Under the pieces are notes generated by a model. It was not told the DNA's origin. It saw only the letters and a list, made by a program, of their open reading frames with translations, and did not search any database. The position numbers and the translations under genes were made by a program. A DNA stretch of 64,000 nucleotides from an uncultured Dorea sp. (GTDB lineage: Bacteria > Bacillota > Clostridia > Lachnospirales > Lachnospiraceae). Location: contig CAJURK010000001.1 in assembly GCA_910588745.1 (NCBI GenBank), positions 61,919 to 125,918 of the forward strand. Reading direction: 5' to 3'. Below are positions 1 to 8,156 of the stretch, piece after piece. The first letter of the stretch is position 1. Every line of letters starts with the position of its first letter.

Positions 1-736
1 GCCCAAGCTTGATATTCTTTACCACCCTTGCGGTATATCTTGGGCAAAGTTTCGCATCCTTTACCGTAACCTTAATATAGTCGTTCACGTCCTCTTCATT
101 TCCCGTAGGCGTTACCACCGGCGGTTTGAATTCTTTGCGGAAGGTTGCCGCAGCTTCCCTTGCAATTCCCACCACGCTGTAACAGTCTACCCGGTTGGAG
201 GTTACCTCATACTCAAACACAACGTCGTCTAGTCCCAGCGCCTTTACCGCGCTGCTTCCCACTTCTACCTCTTTTTTGAAAATGTAAATACCGGACTCCG
301 GAGCTTCCGGGTACATATCCCTGTTCGAGCCGAGTTCCTCAATGGAACACATCATCCCGGCGCTGGGTATGCCCCGCAGTTTCCCTTTCTTAATCTTAAT
401 TCCGCCGGCCACACGCTGTCCCGGCTCGTGGCCTCCTGCCACCCGGCCGCCTTCAAGCACCACCGGAATCTTATCGCCCTCTTTCACATTAGGCGCGCCG
501 GTAACGATCTGGATGGTTTCCGTTCCCACATTTACCTGGCATACGATCAGCTTATCGGCATCTGGATGCTTCTCAATCTTCTCGATCTGCCCTACTACAA
601 TCTTTTCCAAATCGGCATCCAGCTTCGTAAACCCTTCCACCTTCGTGCCGGACAGCGTCATAGCGTCGGTATACTCCTGCGCTGTCGCGTCCAAGTCCGG
701 CACATATGCTTTTATCCATGATAATGAAGTATTCAT
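1..736 (-). CDS. pheT: Phenylalanyl-tRNA synthetase beta subunit, N-terminal part (cut by window edge)
   Basis: The minus frame starts at an ATG at 734-736 (MNTSLSWIKAYVPDL), preceded by a purine-rich GAGAGGAGAAGAGAG ribosome site, and stays open to base 1, so about 245 residues are visible. It contains the tRNA-binding OB fold typical of bacterial PheT (KIEKHPDADKLIVCQVNVG at about residue 55) followed by the start of the B3/B4 region (FEYEVTSNRVDCYSVVGIAREA). The enzyme pairs with PheS to charge tRNA-Phe. It lies downstream of pheS in the same T-box-controlled transcript, separated by an unusually long spacer of about 190 bases containing small GC-rich hairpins (for example GTATCCC/GGGATAC near 831-847). 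The C-terminal two thirds are outside the window. Confidence 0.95.
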   Translation of the reverse strand, partial: MNTSLSWIKAYVPDLDATAQEYTDAMTLSGTKVEGFTKLDADLEKIVVGQIEKIEKHPDADKLIVCQVNVGTETIQIVTGAPNVKEGDKIPVVLEGGRVAGGHEPGQRVAGGIKIKKGKLRGIPSAGMMCSIEELGSNRDMYPEAPESGIYIFKKEVEVGSSAVKALGLDDVVFEYEVTSNRVDCYSVVGIAREAAATFRKEFKPPVVTPTGNEEDVNDYIKVTVKDAKLCPRYTARVVKNIKLG

Positions 737-925
737 TCTCTCTTCTCCTCTCTTCTATTACCGCTATTTTCTTCGCGCTTCCCTCTTTTCACTCTTTCTA
801 TCGCTCCAGAATCCTGCTGCTTTGCTTCAGCCGTATCCCTCCGGGATACTCTCCGATTCTGTCGCGCCGCTCGCCGGCAGAAGTAAATACTCACTTCGTT
901 CGTGCTTCCTTCTGCTTTTCGCTCG

Positions 926-1945
926 CTAGAACTGTTTCAGGAAACGGATGTCGTTCTCATAGAGCAGCCGCATATCATCTATTTCATATTTCAGAAGCGC
1001 TATACGCTCTAAGCCCACGCCAAATGCAAATCCGGTGTATTCTTCCGGGTCAATGCCGCACATTTCCAGTACGTGGGGATGTACCATCCCGCAGCCTAAG
1101 ATTTCTATCCAACCGGAACCCTTACAGAAGCGGCAGCCCTTGCCTTTGCACTTAAAGCAGCTTACGTCTACCTCCGCGCTTGGCTCTGTGAAAGGGAAAT
1201 GATGGGGACGGAATTTGGTCTTTGTATCCTCTCCGAACAATTCCTTTGCAAATACTTCCAGCGTTCCTTTCAAATCCGCGAAGGATATATTCTTATCAAT
1301 GACCAGTCCTTCTATCTGGTGGAAGGATGGAGAATGCGTAGCGTCCACCTCGTCGGAACGGAATACGCGTCCGGGCGCGATCATACGGATCGGCAGCTTT
1401 CCCTGCTCCATTACCCGGGCCTGAACCGGCGACGTCTGTGTTCTTAATACAATATCCTTGTTAATATAGAAGGTGTCCTGTTCATCCTTTGCCGGATGAT
1501 CCGCCGGGATATTCAGCTTTTCAAAATTATACAGGTCGTATTCTACTTCCGGGCCTTCCACCACCTCGTATCCCATACCGATAAAAATGCGCTCCACTTC
1601 TTCTAACGCAATTGTATTCGGATGACTGTGTCCTACCATATTCTTTTTCGCAGGCAGCGTGACGTCAATCACTTCGCTCTTCATCTTCTCTTCCCTGAGC
1701 GCCCGCTCCATCTTCTTTTTACTGTCCTCTAAGACCTTTTCGATGGCCGCGCGGGTGTCATTCACCATCTGTCCCACTTTTGGGCGCTCCTGTGGCGCGA
1801 CCTCTTTCATACTCTTTAATACTGCCGTCAGTTCCCCCTTCTTGCCAAGGAACTTCACGCGAACGTCGTTCAATTTCTCCGGCACATCGGCAGCCGAAAT
1901 TGCCTGCAGCGCTTCTTCCCGGATATGATCTAATCTTTCTTTCAT
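926..1945 (-). CDS. pheS: Phenylalanyl-tRNA synthetase alpha subunit
   Basis: The start is placed at MKERLDHIREEALQ because an AGGAG site sits just upstream; the longer reading frame would run into the T-box terminator. The product is about 339 residues, normal for bacterial PheS. It has the N-terminal coiled-coil arm that holds tRNA, then the class II catalytic core: motif 2 with RVFRSDEVDATHSPSFHQIEG, the Cys-rich insertion CFKCKGKGCRFCKGSGW found in many Clostridia, and motif 3 GFAFGVGLERIALLKYEI near the end. It forms an alpha2-beta2 enzyme with PheT, the next gene. Expression is predicted to be controlled by uncharged tRNA-Phe through the upstream T-box. Confidence 0.96.
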   Translation of the reverse strand: MKERLDHIREEALQAISAADVPEKLNDVRVKFLGKKGELTAVLKSMKEVAPQERPKVGQMVNDTRAAIEKVLEDSKKKMERALREEKMKSEVIDVTLPAKKNMVGHSHPNTIALEEVERIFIGMGYEVVEGPEVEYDLYNFEKLNIPADHPAKDEQDTFYINKDIVLRTQTSPVQARVMEQGKLPIRMIAPGRVFRSDEVDATHSPSFHQIEGLVIDKNISFADLKGTLEVFAKELFGEDTKTKFRPHHFPFTEPSAEVDVSCFKCKGKGCRFCKGSGWIEILGCGMVHPHVLEMCGIDPEEYTGFAFGVGLERIALLKYEIDDMRLLYENDIRFLKQF

Positions 1946-1959
1946 TCTCTTCTCCTTTC

Positions 1960-2261
1960 TAAAAACAAAAAACCCCATCCCGAAAAGGGACGAGGCATAT
2001 CTCGCGGTACCACCCTAATTCCTGTCTCCCGACAGGCGCTTAGCTCCGTGTAACGTACGGCTACGGCGCGCTCTACTATCTCAGAAATCCTGAAAAATTC
2101 AAACGCGCGGCTCACGTGGGAAATTCGATTACTATCTGAACCCAAGGAAACTTACAGCCTATGATTCCCTCTCTCTGCCGGAAAATAGTTCTCTACTAAT
2201 GCGGAAATGAATTCTCAAATACGCCTTAACACAGTCATCGCCTTTTCTGTTCTAAATTCTA
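1960..2261 (-). ncRNA. T-box riboswitch leader of pheST, with intrinsic terminator
   Basis: On the minus strand the T-box sequence AATTAGGGTGGTACCGCGAG lies at 2020-2001. It is followed by a terminator stem (1995-1973, CCTCGTCCC pairing with GGGATGGGG) and a U-rich run (1972-1960). An AGAGAG apical-loop motif of Stem I is visible near 2175. A TTC triplet followed by A at 2140-2138 is a candidate Phe specifier, but I could not fold Stem I well enough to be sure. Uncharged tRNA should bind and favour the antiterminator, turning on pheS-pheT. Confidence 0.93.
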
Positions 2262-2267
2262 CAAGAT

Positions 2268-2295
2268 ATTGTATCACAGGAAATTGCAATGTCAA
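2268..2295 (-). promoter_or_regulatory. Sigma-A promoter of the T-box/pheST transcript
   Basis: On the minus strand TTGACA (2295-2290) and TACAAT (2273-2268) are separated by 16 bases, giving a transcript that starts near 2261 and carries the full T-box leader. Confidence 0.85.
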
Positions 2296-2372
2296 GCTAT
2301 TCTTATAAAATCTTCTGCAGGACTTCTCTCCCTAAACATCAGCGCATTGATCTCTTCCTCGGAACCACACTT

Positions 2373-3206
2373 TTATTTTCCGTCCCTTCCGGTAAACAGC
2401 CGGTCATGAAGCTGTACATTCGTCTCCGCCCCCAGCAGAATGCAATACATACAAAAATACAGCCACAGCATAATCAGCACGATGGTGGTAAGACTTCCAT
2501 ACATATCTGAAAAACCCTGAAATATATCCAAATACATAGAAAACACCCACGACACCACCTGCCATCCGATGGCGGAAAAAAACGCCCCGGGTACCTGCTT
2601 ACGAAACAAATCTCTCCGGTTCGGCAGAAATTTATACAAAAGCAGCAAAAATCCCATTAGTACTGCCGGAGTCACAATAATACGAAGTTCAATCAGCTTA
2701 TCCGTTACAGGCTTTATTGCCGGAATATGGGATGTTACAAACAAATTAATGGAATTGCCAAAAACAGAAAGAACCAGCAGAAGAAGAATAACCGTCACAA
2801 ACAGAACCGTATACAGCGTCGCCCGTATCCGGAGATAGAAATAATTCCGGGTCTCCGGACATCCGTAAATCGCGTTCAGTCCTGTAGAAATAGAAAGTAC
2901 GCCTTTTCCGGCGGACCATAAGGCTATGACAATCGTAACAGGAATAATCGTGCCGGACTGGTTATACACCTGATTCACAATGGACGTAATCAGAGAATCC
3001 ACTGTTGAAGGAAATACCTGTACCACCGCCGTCATTACATCCGCTTTTGTTACCGGGGTATACTGAACCATGGTAAGCAGGAGAAGAATAATCGGGATCA
3101 TAGACAGCATAAAAAAATATGCAGCCTGGGCGGCATATGCGCCGACATGATGCGCGGACATCTCGTTCAGTATTTTAATTACCCTCTCGACCCACTTCTT
3201 AGCCAT
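2373..3206 (-). CDS. YihY/BrkB-family integral membrane protein
   Basis: The 277-residue product has about six hydrophobic segments and the family pattern: AYAAQAAYFFMLSMIPIILLLL near the N-terminus, ALWSAGKGVLSISTGLNAIYG in the middle, and PGAFFSAIGWQVVSWVFSMY before the last segments. The YihY/BrkB family (once called ribonuclease BN by mistake) has no settled function. The start has a GGAGG site (ACGGAGGGATCACAT). Upstream lies a perfect palindrome ATGGTAATATTACCAT (about 3226-3241) which, with its own AGGAGG, could encode a five-codon peptide. It follows spoIID (stop at 3277) on the same strand and may be cotranscribed. Confidence 0.85.
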   Translation of the reverse strand: MAKKWVERVIKILNEMSAHHVGAYAAQAAYFFMLSMIPIILLLLTMVQYTPVTKADVMTAVVQVFPSTVDSLITSIVNQVYNQSGTIIPVTIVIALWSAGKGVLSISTGLNAIYGCPETRNYFYLRIRATLYTVLFVTVILLLLVLSVFGNSINLFVTSHIPAIKPVTDKLIELRIIVTPAVLMGFLLLLYKFLPNRRDLFRKQVPGAFFSAIGWQVVSWVFSMYLDIFQGFSDMYGSLTTIVLIMLWLYFCMYCILLGAETNVQLHDRLFTGRDGK

Positions 3207-3276
3207 ATGTGATCCCTCCGTAACTTTATGGTAATATTACCATTTTCCTCCTGTTCTTTCAAGCTTTGACCGCTAT

Positions 3277-4590
3277 TTACTCCACTGTCACGCCCTGATA
3301 AAATAATTCCAGAATTTCCTTATAAGTCTTTCCGTTTTTCGCCATTTCATTGGCGCCGTTCTGGCTCATTCCGATTCCATGTCCGTAGCCGCCGCCTTCG
3401 ATTATGTATATTCCATCCTGATTGGTAATCGAAAAAAACGCGCTTGGAAGCAGCCTTTGGCTTTCCACTGTCTGGCCGTCGTTTTTCGTAATCTGATACC
3501 CGGCGCCGCCAAGAGCCGTTCGTATCTTATTCTCCGTTTCTACCTTCACCGTACCTTCCGTCCCGACAGCCGTAAGTTCTAACGCCACCTCTCCCGGACC
3601 CCGCTTTGTAACTTCCACGCTTTCTAGTGTACCCAGATTTTTATTCGCATATCCTCCGATCAGACCTGCAAGAGTCTCTGCCGATATTTCCGCCCTCCAG
3701 TGATACCATGGCAGATCCTTTTCATAATCACCGGTATCTCCGCACACCGGAACACTTTGAAGATAAGCGTTTCCCTCGTTTGGCGCGCTGCCCCAGGCCT
3801 CCATATTTGTCGTCTTTCCGCAGGAAGTAGAGTAATAGTAGGTCGTTGCAATATCCCCCTGATACCGCACCACCTGCCCGGCCGTCTCTATTACGGCCTG
3901 CGAACTGCTCTCTGCAGTATAGCTGTTATTATAAACCTGGAATTCCGTACTGTCATTCACATGAGCCTTATACTCGGGGTACGCATAATCCCCCATCTGC
4001 CTTACCGCATAACTTCTCGCGCATACCGCCTGTGCTTTCAGAGCCTCCATCTCATAAGAAGCGGGCATCTCACTGGGAACCACCTTACACAGGTATTGAT
4101 CCAGCGAAAGCTCATTGATAACAGCCATACCTTCTTCACTGGAGAATACTTCTATGACGCCTGCATAAGAAGGAATGCCGCAGCCCCGTTCCAAACTCTC
4201 TACCCGAATTTCTTCTCCCTCACCAGCCGGACGTACCAGAATCCTGCCCGCTGCAAACCTTGCGTCATCCGGCGCAAGCGTGAGAATGCCGTCCTTCCAT
4301 TCTTCTTCCTGTTCCCCGTAAGACAGCACTAATCCCCCGTCCGCTCCCAGACTGACGGAACTATGCAGAAAATCCCCGTAACCGGAAGTCATAAGAAGCA
4401 CCCGGATATTCCCGTCCGGTACGGAACCGGAATTCTCTTCTCCAACTCCCTCCCGAAACTTTAGTTTGCTCTCCGTATTTTCTTCTGGTTTCTTTCCGTC
4501 CGAACCTGTAAAACGAATGATTACCAGGATTACGCACAGCATTGCTATAACGGAGGCTATATAAATCATGTTTCGATTGATTCTTTTCAT
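3277..4590 (-). CDS. spoIID: Stage II sporulation protein D (SpoIID/LytB amidase-enhancer family)
   Basis: The 437-residue protein has an N-terminal signal anchor (residues about 8-26). The SpoIID domain follows, with the motif LCKVVPSEMPASYEMEALKA, whose Glu in PSEMP matches the catalytic Glu of SpoIID lytic transglycosylases. A second signature is YYYSTSCGKTTNMEAWG, and the end is GGGYGHGIGMSQNGANEMA. SpoIID cuts glycan strands denuded of stem peptides during engulfment, together with SpoIIP and SpoIIM. An acidic linker separates anchor and domain. This gene is the main reason to infer a spore former. It is monocistronic or shares a transcript with the downstream yihY-type gene. Confidence 0.9.
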   Translation of the reverse strand: MKRINRNMIYIASVIAMLCVILVIIRFTGSDGKKPEENTESKLKFREGVGEENSGSVPDGNIRVLLMTSGYGDFLHSSVSLGADGGLVLSYGEQEEEWKDGILTLAPDDARFAAGRILVRPAGEGEEIRVESLERGCGIPSYAGVIEVFSSEEGMAVINELSLDQYLCKVVPSEMPASYEMEALKAQAVCARSYAVRQMGDYAYPEYKAHVNDSTEFQVYNNSYTAESSSQAVIETAGQVVRYQGDIATTYYYSTSCGKTTNMEAWGSAPNEGNAYLQSVPVCGDTGDYEKDLPWYHWRAEISAETLAGLIGGYANKNLGTLESVEVTKRGPGEVALELTAVGTEGTVKVETENKIRTALGGAGYQITKNDGQTVESQRLLPSAFFSITNQDGIYIIEGGGYGHGIGMSQNGANEMAKNGKTYKEILELFYQGVTVE

Positions 4591-4667
4591 TTCACGTACC
4601 TCTTGTCCCTGTTTCTCTTAAAGTGTATGTCCGGCCTTTGGGAATGATGCCTTCTTGCAGAAAATGG

Positions 4668-4692
4668 AAAAAGAACGGCCTTTCGGCCGTCC
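4668..4692 (-). terminator. Intrinsic terminator of the 6S-like transcript
   Basis: ACGGCC GAAA GGCCGT stem followed by a U run on the minus strand. Confidence 0.85.
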
Positions 4693-4887
4693 TTTCATCT
4701 TTGGTACATCCCCAAAATGCCGGTTCCTGTATTTTGACTCCTAGCCATGGCTAGGTGGGTGTCCGCATCCGCTTTTCTGTCTTCCCCTGCGCAAATCGGA
4801 GGCCTGACATATTACGGAGATATAAGAGTCCCGTTTAAAGTTTTGTAGGTTCAAAATTACAGGAATTATCGCACATCCCAGGTCGTT
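4668..4887 (-). ncRNA. ssrS: Probable 6S RNA (ssrS)
   Basis: A gene-free minus-strand transcript unit. A TATAAT -10 lies at 4899-4894, and the 5' sequence ACCTGGGATGTGCGATA resembles the 5' conserved strand of Firmicutes 6S RNAs. A long closing helix forms between TTCCTGTAATTTTGA (about 4869-4855) and TCAAAATACAGGAA (about 4738-4725), one bulge apart. Inside are a large bubble and an apical hairpin CCTAGCCATGGCTAGG (about 4740-4755), and the unit ends at a perfect terminator (GGACGGCC GAAA GGCCGTTC followed by UUUUU, 4692-4668). A rod-like RNA of about 200 nt with its own promoter fits 6S RNA, which sequesters sigma-70 RNA polymerase. Identification rests on shape and 5' similarity; a covariance search would decide it. 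Confidence 0.55.
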
Positions 4888-5028
4888 AGTCTTATTATAA
4901 CCCAATATCCTGCATTTTTCCACTATTTTAGTAAAAAATAGATTAAAAATTTTTCCAATCGAATCTGTCCGCTTCGTTCAAAGCATCCTTCACGGATCCG
5001 TTTCATTTTATAAACGGAATCTCTCGTC

Positions 5029-6417
5029 TTACTTGCTGGATGCGAAATATTCGCGAATCAGTTTTACCATAACTCCCGACAGCAGGAAGAGGGCAACTAA
5101 GTTCGGGATGGACATCAGTCCGTTACAAGTATCTGAAATGCCCCATACCAAACCTAAGTCAATGGTAGCGCCTACGATAGCAACCAGCGAATATACAACA
5201 TAGAAAGGTTTTACAATTTTCGTTCCAAAAACAAATTCAATACAACGCGCACCGTATAATCCCCATCCAAGTATGGTGGAAAATGCGAAGCAGCACATCG
5301 CAATAGCTGTAAAAACAGATACCCAGCCTCCATAGGTTGCGATAAAACCGGAAATTGTAAGCTCAGCACCGGCTGCCTCTCCATATGTAATCCCTACGCC
5401 GCTGCAAAGAATAACCAGCGCGGTCAGCGTACAAACTACGATCGTATCTGCAAATACTTCAAAGATTCCGTACAGACCCTGCTTTACCGGCTGATCCGTA
5501 TCCGCACAGGAGTGTGCGATAGAACCGGTACCGATACCAGCCTCGTTAGAGAAGATACCGCGGGATACTCCTCGCTTCATACTTACGAAGAGACTTCCTA
5601 CTACGCCGCCGGTAAAGGCTGACGGGTTGAACGCTCCGGCAAAGATCGACTGGAATACTGCCGGAACTGCGCCTGCATGCAGAATTACTACGCCAATAGC
5701 TAAAATAATATAAAATACCGCCATAAACGGAACCAGTTTCTCGGTAACGCTTCCGATACGCTTTACGCCGCCTAAAAGTACGATTGCAACCAGAATCGCA
5801 ATCACAATACCAATACAAAGATTTACAAATCCAAGTCCGGAACTGTCGGCAATACCGTAATTTACCAGCGCGGAGTCAATGGATGCAACAATTGTATTTA
5901 CCTGAGTTGCATTACCGGTTCCCATAACGGTAAGCGCGCCGAGAATTGCGTAAACGCACGCCATCCAATACCATTTCGGTCCAAGGCCGTTTTTAATATA
6001 GTACATTGGTCCTCCAACATAATCGCCTACCGCGTTCTTCTCACGGAAATGTACGGCCAGCGTTACCTCTGAGAACTTGGTACACATACCGAGAAGTGCG
6101 GAAATCCACATCCAGAATACCGCTCCCGGGCCGCCGATTGCAATCGCTCCGGCAACGCCGGCAATATTTCCGGTACCAATAGTAGCCGCCAACGCGGTAC
6201 ATACCGCCTGGAAAGGTGTGATCGCTCCCTCTTTCGCTTCCTGCTTCTGAAAAATCTTACCAATCGTATTCTTCAAAGCATAGCCGAATTTGCGGAACTG
6301 AATAAATCCAGTCCGGAAAGACAATACCAAACCAACACCGATAATACAGACCATCGCCGGGACGCCCCAAACGAAATCATTTACGACCCCATTAATGCGT
6401 TCAATCGTTTCTAACAT
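5029..6417 (-). CDS. Sodium:alanine symporter, AGCS family
   Basis: The 462-residue multi-spanning membrane protein carries the AGCS signatures: ALAATIGTGNIAGVAGAIAI near residue 75, GGPMYYIKNGLGPKW, GGVKRIGSVTEKLVPFMAV, and RGIFSNEAGIGTGSIAHSCA near residue 285. These transporters take up alanine or glycine with Na+ or H+. It lies directly downstream of alanine dehydrogenase on the same strand, so together they look like an alanine import and oxidation unit. The start ATG follows GAGAGGAAAAAT. A possible promoter of its own (TTGTCA-16-TATACG, about 6534-6507) lies in the spacer. Confidence 0.93.
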   Translation of the reverse strand: MLETIERINGVVNDFVWGVPAMVCIIGVGLVLSFRTGFIQFRKFGYALKNTIGKIFQKQEAKEGAITPFQAVCTALAATIGTGNIAGVAGAIAIGGPGAVFWMWISALLGMCTKFSEVTLAVHFREKNAVGDYVGGPMYYIKNGLGPKWYWMACVYAILGALTVMGTGNATQVNTIVASIDSALVNYGIADSSGLGFVNLCIGIVIAILVAIVLLGGVKRIGSVTEKLVPFMAVFYIILAIGVVILHAGAVPAVFQSIFAGAFNPSAFTGGVVGSLFVSMKRGVSRGIFSNEAGIGTGSIAHSCADTDQPVKQGLYGIFEVFADTIVVCTLTALVILCSGVGITYGEAAGAELTISGFIATYGGWVSVFTAIAMCCFAFSTILGWGLYGARCIEFVFGTKIVKPFYVVYSLVAIVGATIDLGLVWGISDTCNGLMSIPNLVALFLLSGVMVKLIREYFASSK

Positions 6418-6611
6418 ATTTTTCCTCTCTTCCTTTTATTCTATAACCTCTTGCATCCTTTTTATCCTTTTTATTCTTTTATTCATTCTTCCTCTTATGA
6501 AACTCTTCCGTATATCCCGCGTCCGCCGCCTGACAAGTATAAACCAACGTATATTTCCTGCTCGTTCCGCTGGTTCCTATGCGCTTACTTTCAACGTATC
6601 CTACACGCAAA

Positions 6612-6703
6612 CTGCACCTTTTGTGCAGCGCTCTTCCGGACGCATGGCATAAAGGTAGGGGAACGTAAGGACCCCATACGGTTCTTAGCCGCTCCCCCTG
6701 CCT
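6612..6703 (-). other. Structured spacer between ald and the alanine symporter
   Basis: Two hairpins occur in the 296-base spacer. AGGCAGGGG pairs with CCCCTACCT (6703-6653, one mismatch, structured loop), and CTGCAC pairs with GTGCAG around AAAAG (6628-6612). Neither is followed by a clean U run on the minus strand, so they may be a weak terminator, a processing signal, or an mRNA-stabilising element that lets ald and the symporter be expressed at different levels. Confidence 0.4.
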
Positions 6704-6713
6704 GAATGTATGA

Positions 6714-7826
6714 TTAGATTAATGAGCGTGGATCTGTGTATTCCTCGTTGTAGCTGTCTGCCACGTTCTTACAGGTAAGTTTCCCGTCGTAAGTATTAAT
6801 TGCAGAATAGATAACGTCATTATCCTTGCATGCCTGCTCCAGTCCCTTATTCGCAATCTGGAGACCGTAGCTTAATGTAGCGTTGGTAAGTGCAATTGTA
6901 GATGTTCTCGGAACTGCTCCCGGCATATTTCCTACGCAGTAGTGAACTACGCCGTCCACGATAAATACCGGATCGTCATGGTATGTAACCTTGGTCGTCT
7001 CGCCGCATCCGCCCTGATCAACTGCAACGTCTACGAATACTGCGCCCGGCTTCATCTCTTTCAAATATTTCTTCTTGAAGATCTTCGGTGCAGACTTTCC
7101 AGGAATCAGAACGCTTCCGATTACCAGATCCGCATCCTTTACAGCCTTCTCGATATTCGCATCGGTAGAAACAAGCGTCTGGATTCTTGCTCCGAAAATA
7201 TCGTCCAGATAAGCCAGTCTCTGAAGGTTAATGTCCATGATTGTTACGTTAGCGCCCATGCCTACGGCGATCTTACAAGCGTTTGTTCCAACAGAACCGC
7301 CGCCCAAGATTACAACGTTAGCCTTCGGTGTTCCAGGAACGCCTGCTAACAACACGCCTTCTCCCCCGTACAGCTTCTCTAAATACTTTGCGCCTTCCTG
7401 AATACTTAAGCGTCCTGCAATCTGGCTCATAGGCGCCAGAAGCGGAATGCTTCCGTTTCTCTCGATCAGCGTCTCGTAAGCAACGCCCTTAACCTTAGCG
7501 TTCAGCAGAGCGTCTGTCTGCGGTCTGTCTGCCGCAAGATGCAGATATGTATAAAGAATCAGTCCCTCGTGGAATAACGGATACTCCTCCGGAAGAGGCT
7601 CTTTCACCTTAACCATCATCTCTACGCTGTCCCATACTTCCTTAGCGCTGCCGATCATCTTCGCGCCGGCTTCCACATACTCTTCATCGGTAAATCCGGA
7701 ACCAAGACCTGCGCCGGCTTCAACAAGAACTTCATGTCCTGCATTCACGTAGCTCTTTGCATTATCCGGGGTCATACCTACGCGGAACTCGTTGTTTTTG
7801 ATTTCCTTTACACATCCGATTTTCAT
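6714..7826 (-). CDS. ald: Alanine dehydrogenase
   Basis: The 370-residue enzyme has the full Ald/PNT pattern: N-terminal MKIGCVKEIKNNEFRVGMTP, the substrate-loop Lys in MMVKVKEPLPEEY, the catalytic His in YTYLHLAAD, and the NAD fold VVILGGGSVGTNACKIAVGM at about residue 170. It interconverts L-alanine and pyruvate plus ammonia using NAD. Length equals that of the B. subtilis enzyme. A good promoter (7950-7922) and an AGGAGGATTTGAG ribosome site lie upstream. The next gene is an alanine symporter, which supports a role in alanine use. Confidence 0.97.
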   Translation of the reverse strand: MKIGCVKEIKNNEFRVGMTPDNAKSYVNAGHEVLVEAGAGLGSGFTDEEYVEAGAKMIGSAKEVWDSVEMMVKVKEPLPEEYPLFHEGLILYTYLHLAADRPQTDALLNAKVKGVAYETLIERNGSIPLLAPMSQIAGRLSIQEGAKYLEKLYGGEGVLLAGVPGTPKANVVILGGGSVGTNACKIAVGMGANVTIMDINLQRLAYLDDIFGARIQTLVSTDANIEKAVKDADLVIGSVLIPGKSAPKIFKKKYLKEMKPGAVFVDVAVDQGGCGETTKVTYHDDPVFIVDGVVHYCVGNMPGAVPRTSTIALTNATLSYGLQIANKGLEQACKDNDVIYSAINTYDGKLTCKNVADSYNEEYTDPRSLI

Positions 7827-7921
7827 TTCTCAAATCCTCCTAAATAATAAATGGTTAAAATGGTCGTTGAAGAATATTATTCAAATTATTTTGTTAATGA
7901 AGAATATCCGTCTATGCATTT

Positions 7922-7950
7922 AGTATATTTCAACAAAAATCATTTGTCAA
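7922..7950 (-). promoter_or_regulatory. Sigma-A promoter of ald
   Basis: TTGACA (7950-7945), 17-base spacer, TATACT (7927-7922) on the minus strand. The AT-rich flank holds repeated elements: TTAACAAAATA occurs just upstream and again downstream, and ATATTCTTCA occurs twice between the promoter and the start codon. These could be operators. Confidence 0.85.
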
Positions 7951-8089
7951 TAAAAGATATTTTGTTAACTATCACGATAATTGTGTAACAAACTTGTTAA
8001 TTTTTTATCATTTTCAAGGAAGGATAGGATACAGAATCAGGAAGCGGGGCGGAAATACCGAAAACGGAGGTTTTTGTTTTTCGGGCATT

Positions 8090-8123
8090 ATAAAACAGGC
8101 GTGGATTTGCACGCCTGTTTTAT
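8090..8123 (-). terminator. Terminator downstream of pckA
   Basis: Perfect 14-bp inverted repeat ATAAAACAGGCGTG / CACGCCTGTTTTAT with A/T-rich ends, able to work in both directions. A second smaller stem (CCGAAAAC / GTTTTTCGG, about 8058-8083) lies beside it. The rest of the 7827-8156 interval holds the ald promoter region. Confidence 0.85.
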
Positions 8124-8156
8124 ATAGGATGGTAAATATATGATAATGTCTGGTTC

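Noticed and set aside
1946..1978. Upstream start codon for pheS
   Set aside because: It would put the T-box U run inside the gene; the AGGAG site supports 1945.
1942..2145. 67-codon ORF across the T-box leader
   Set aside because: It lies wholly in the T-box RNA and its terminator.
4741..4923. 60-codon minus ORF over the 6S-like region
   Set aside because: No ribosome site; the RNA fold with own promoter and terminator explains the stretch better.
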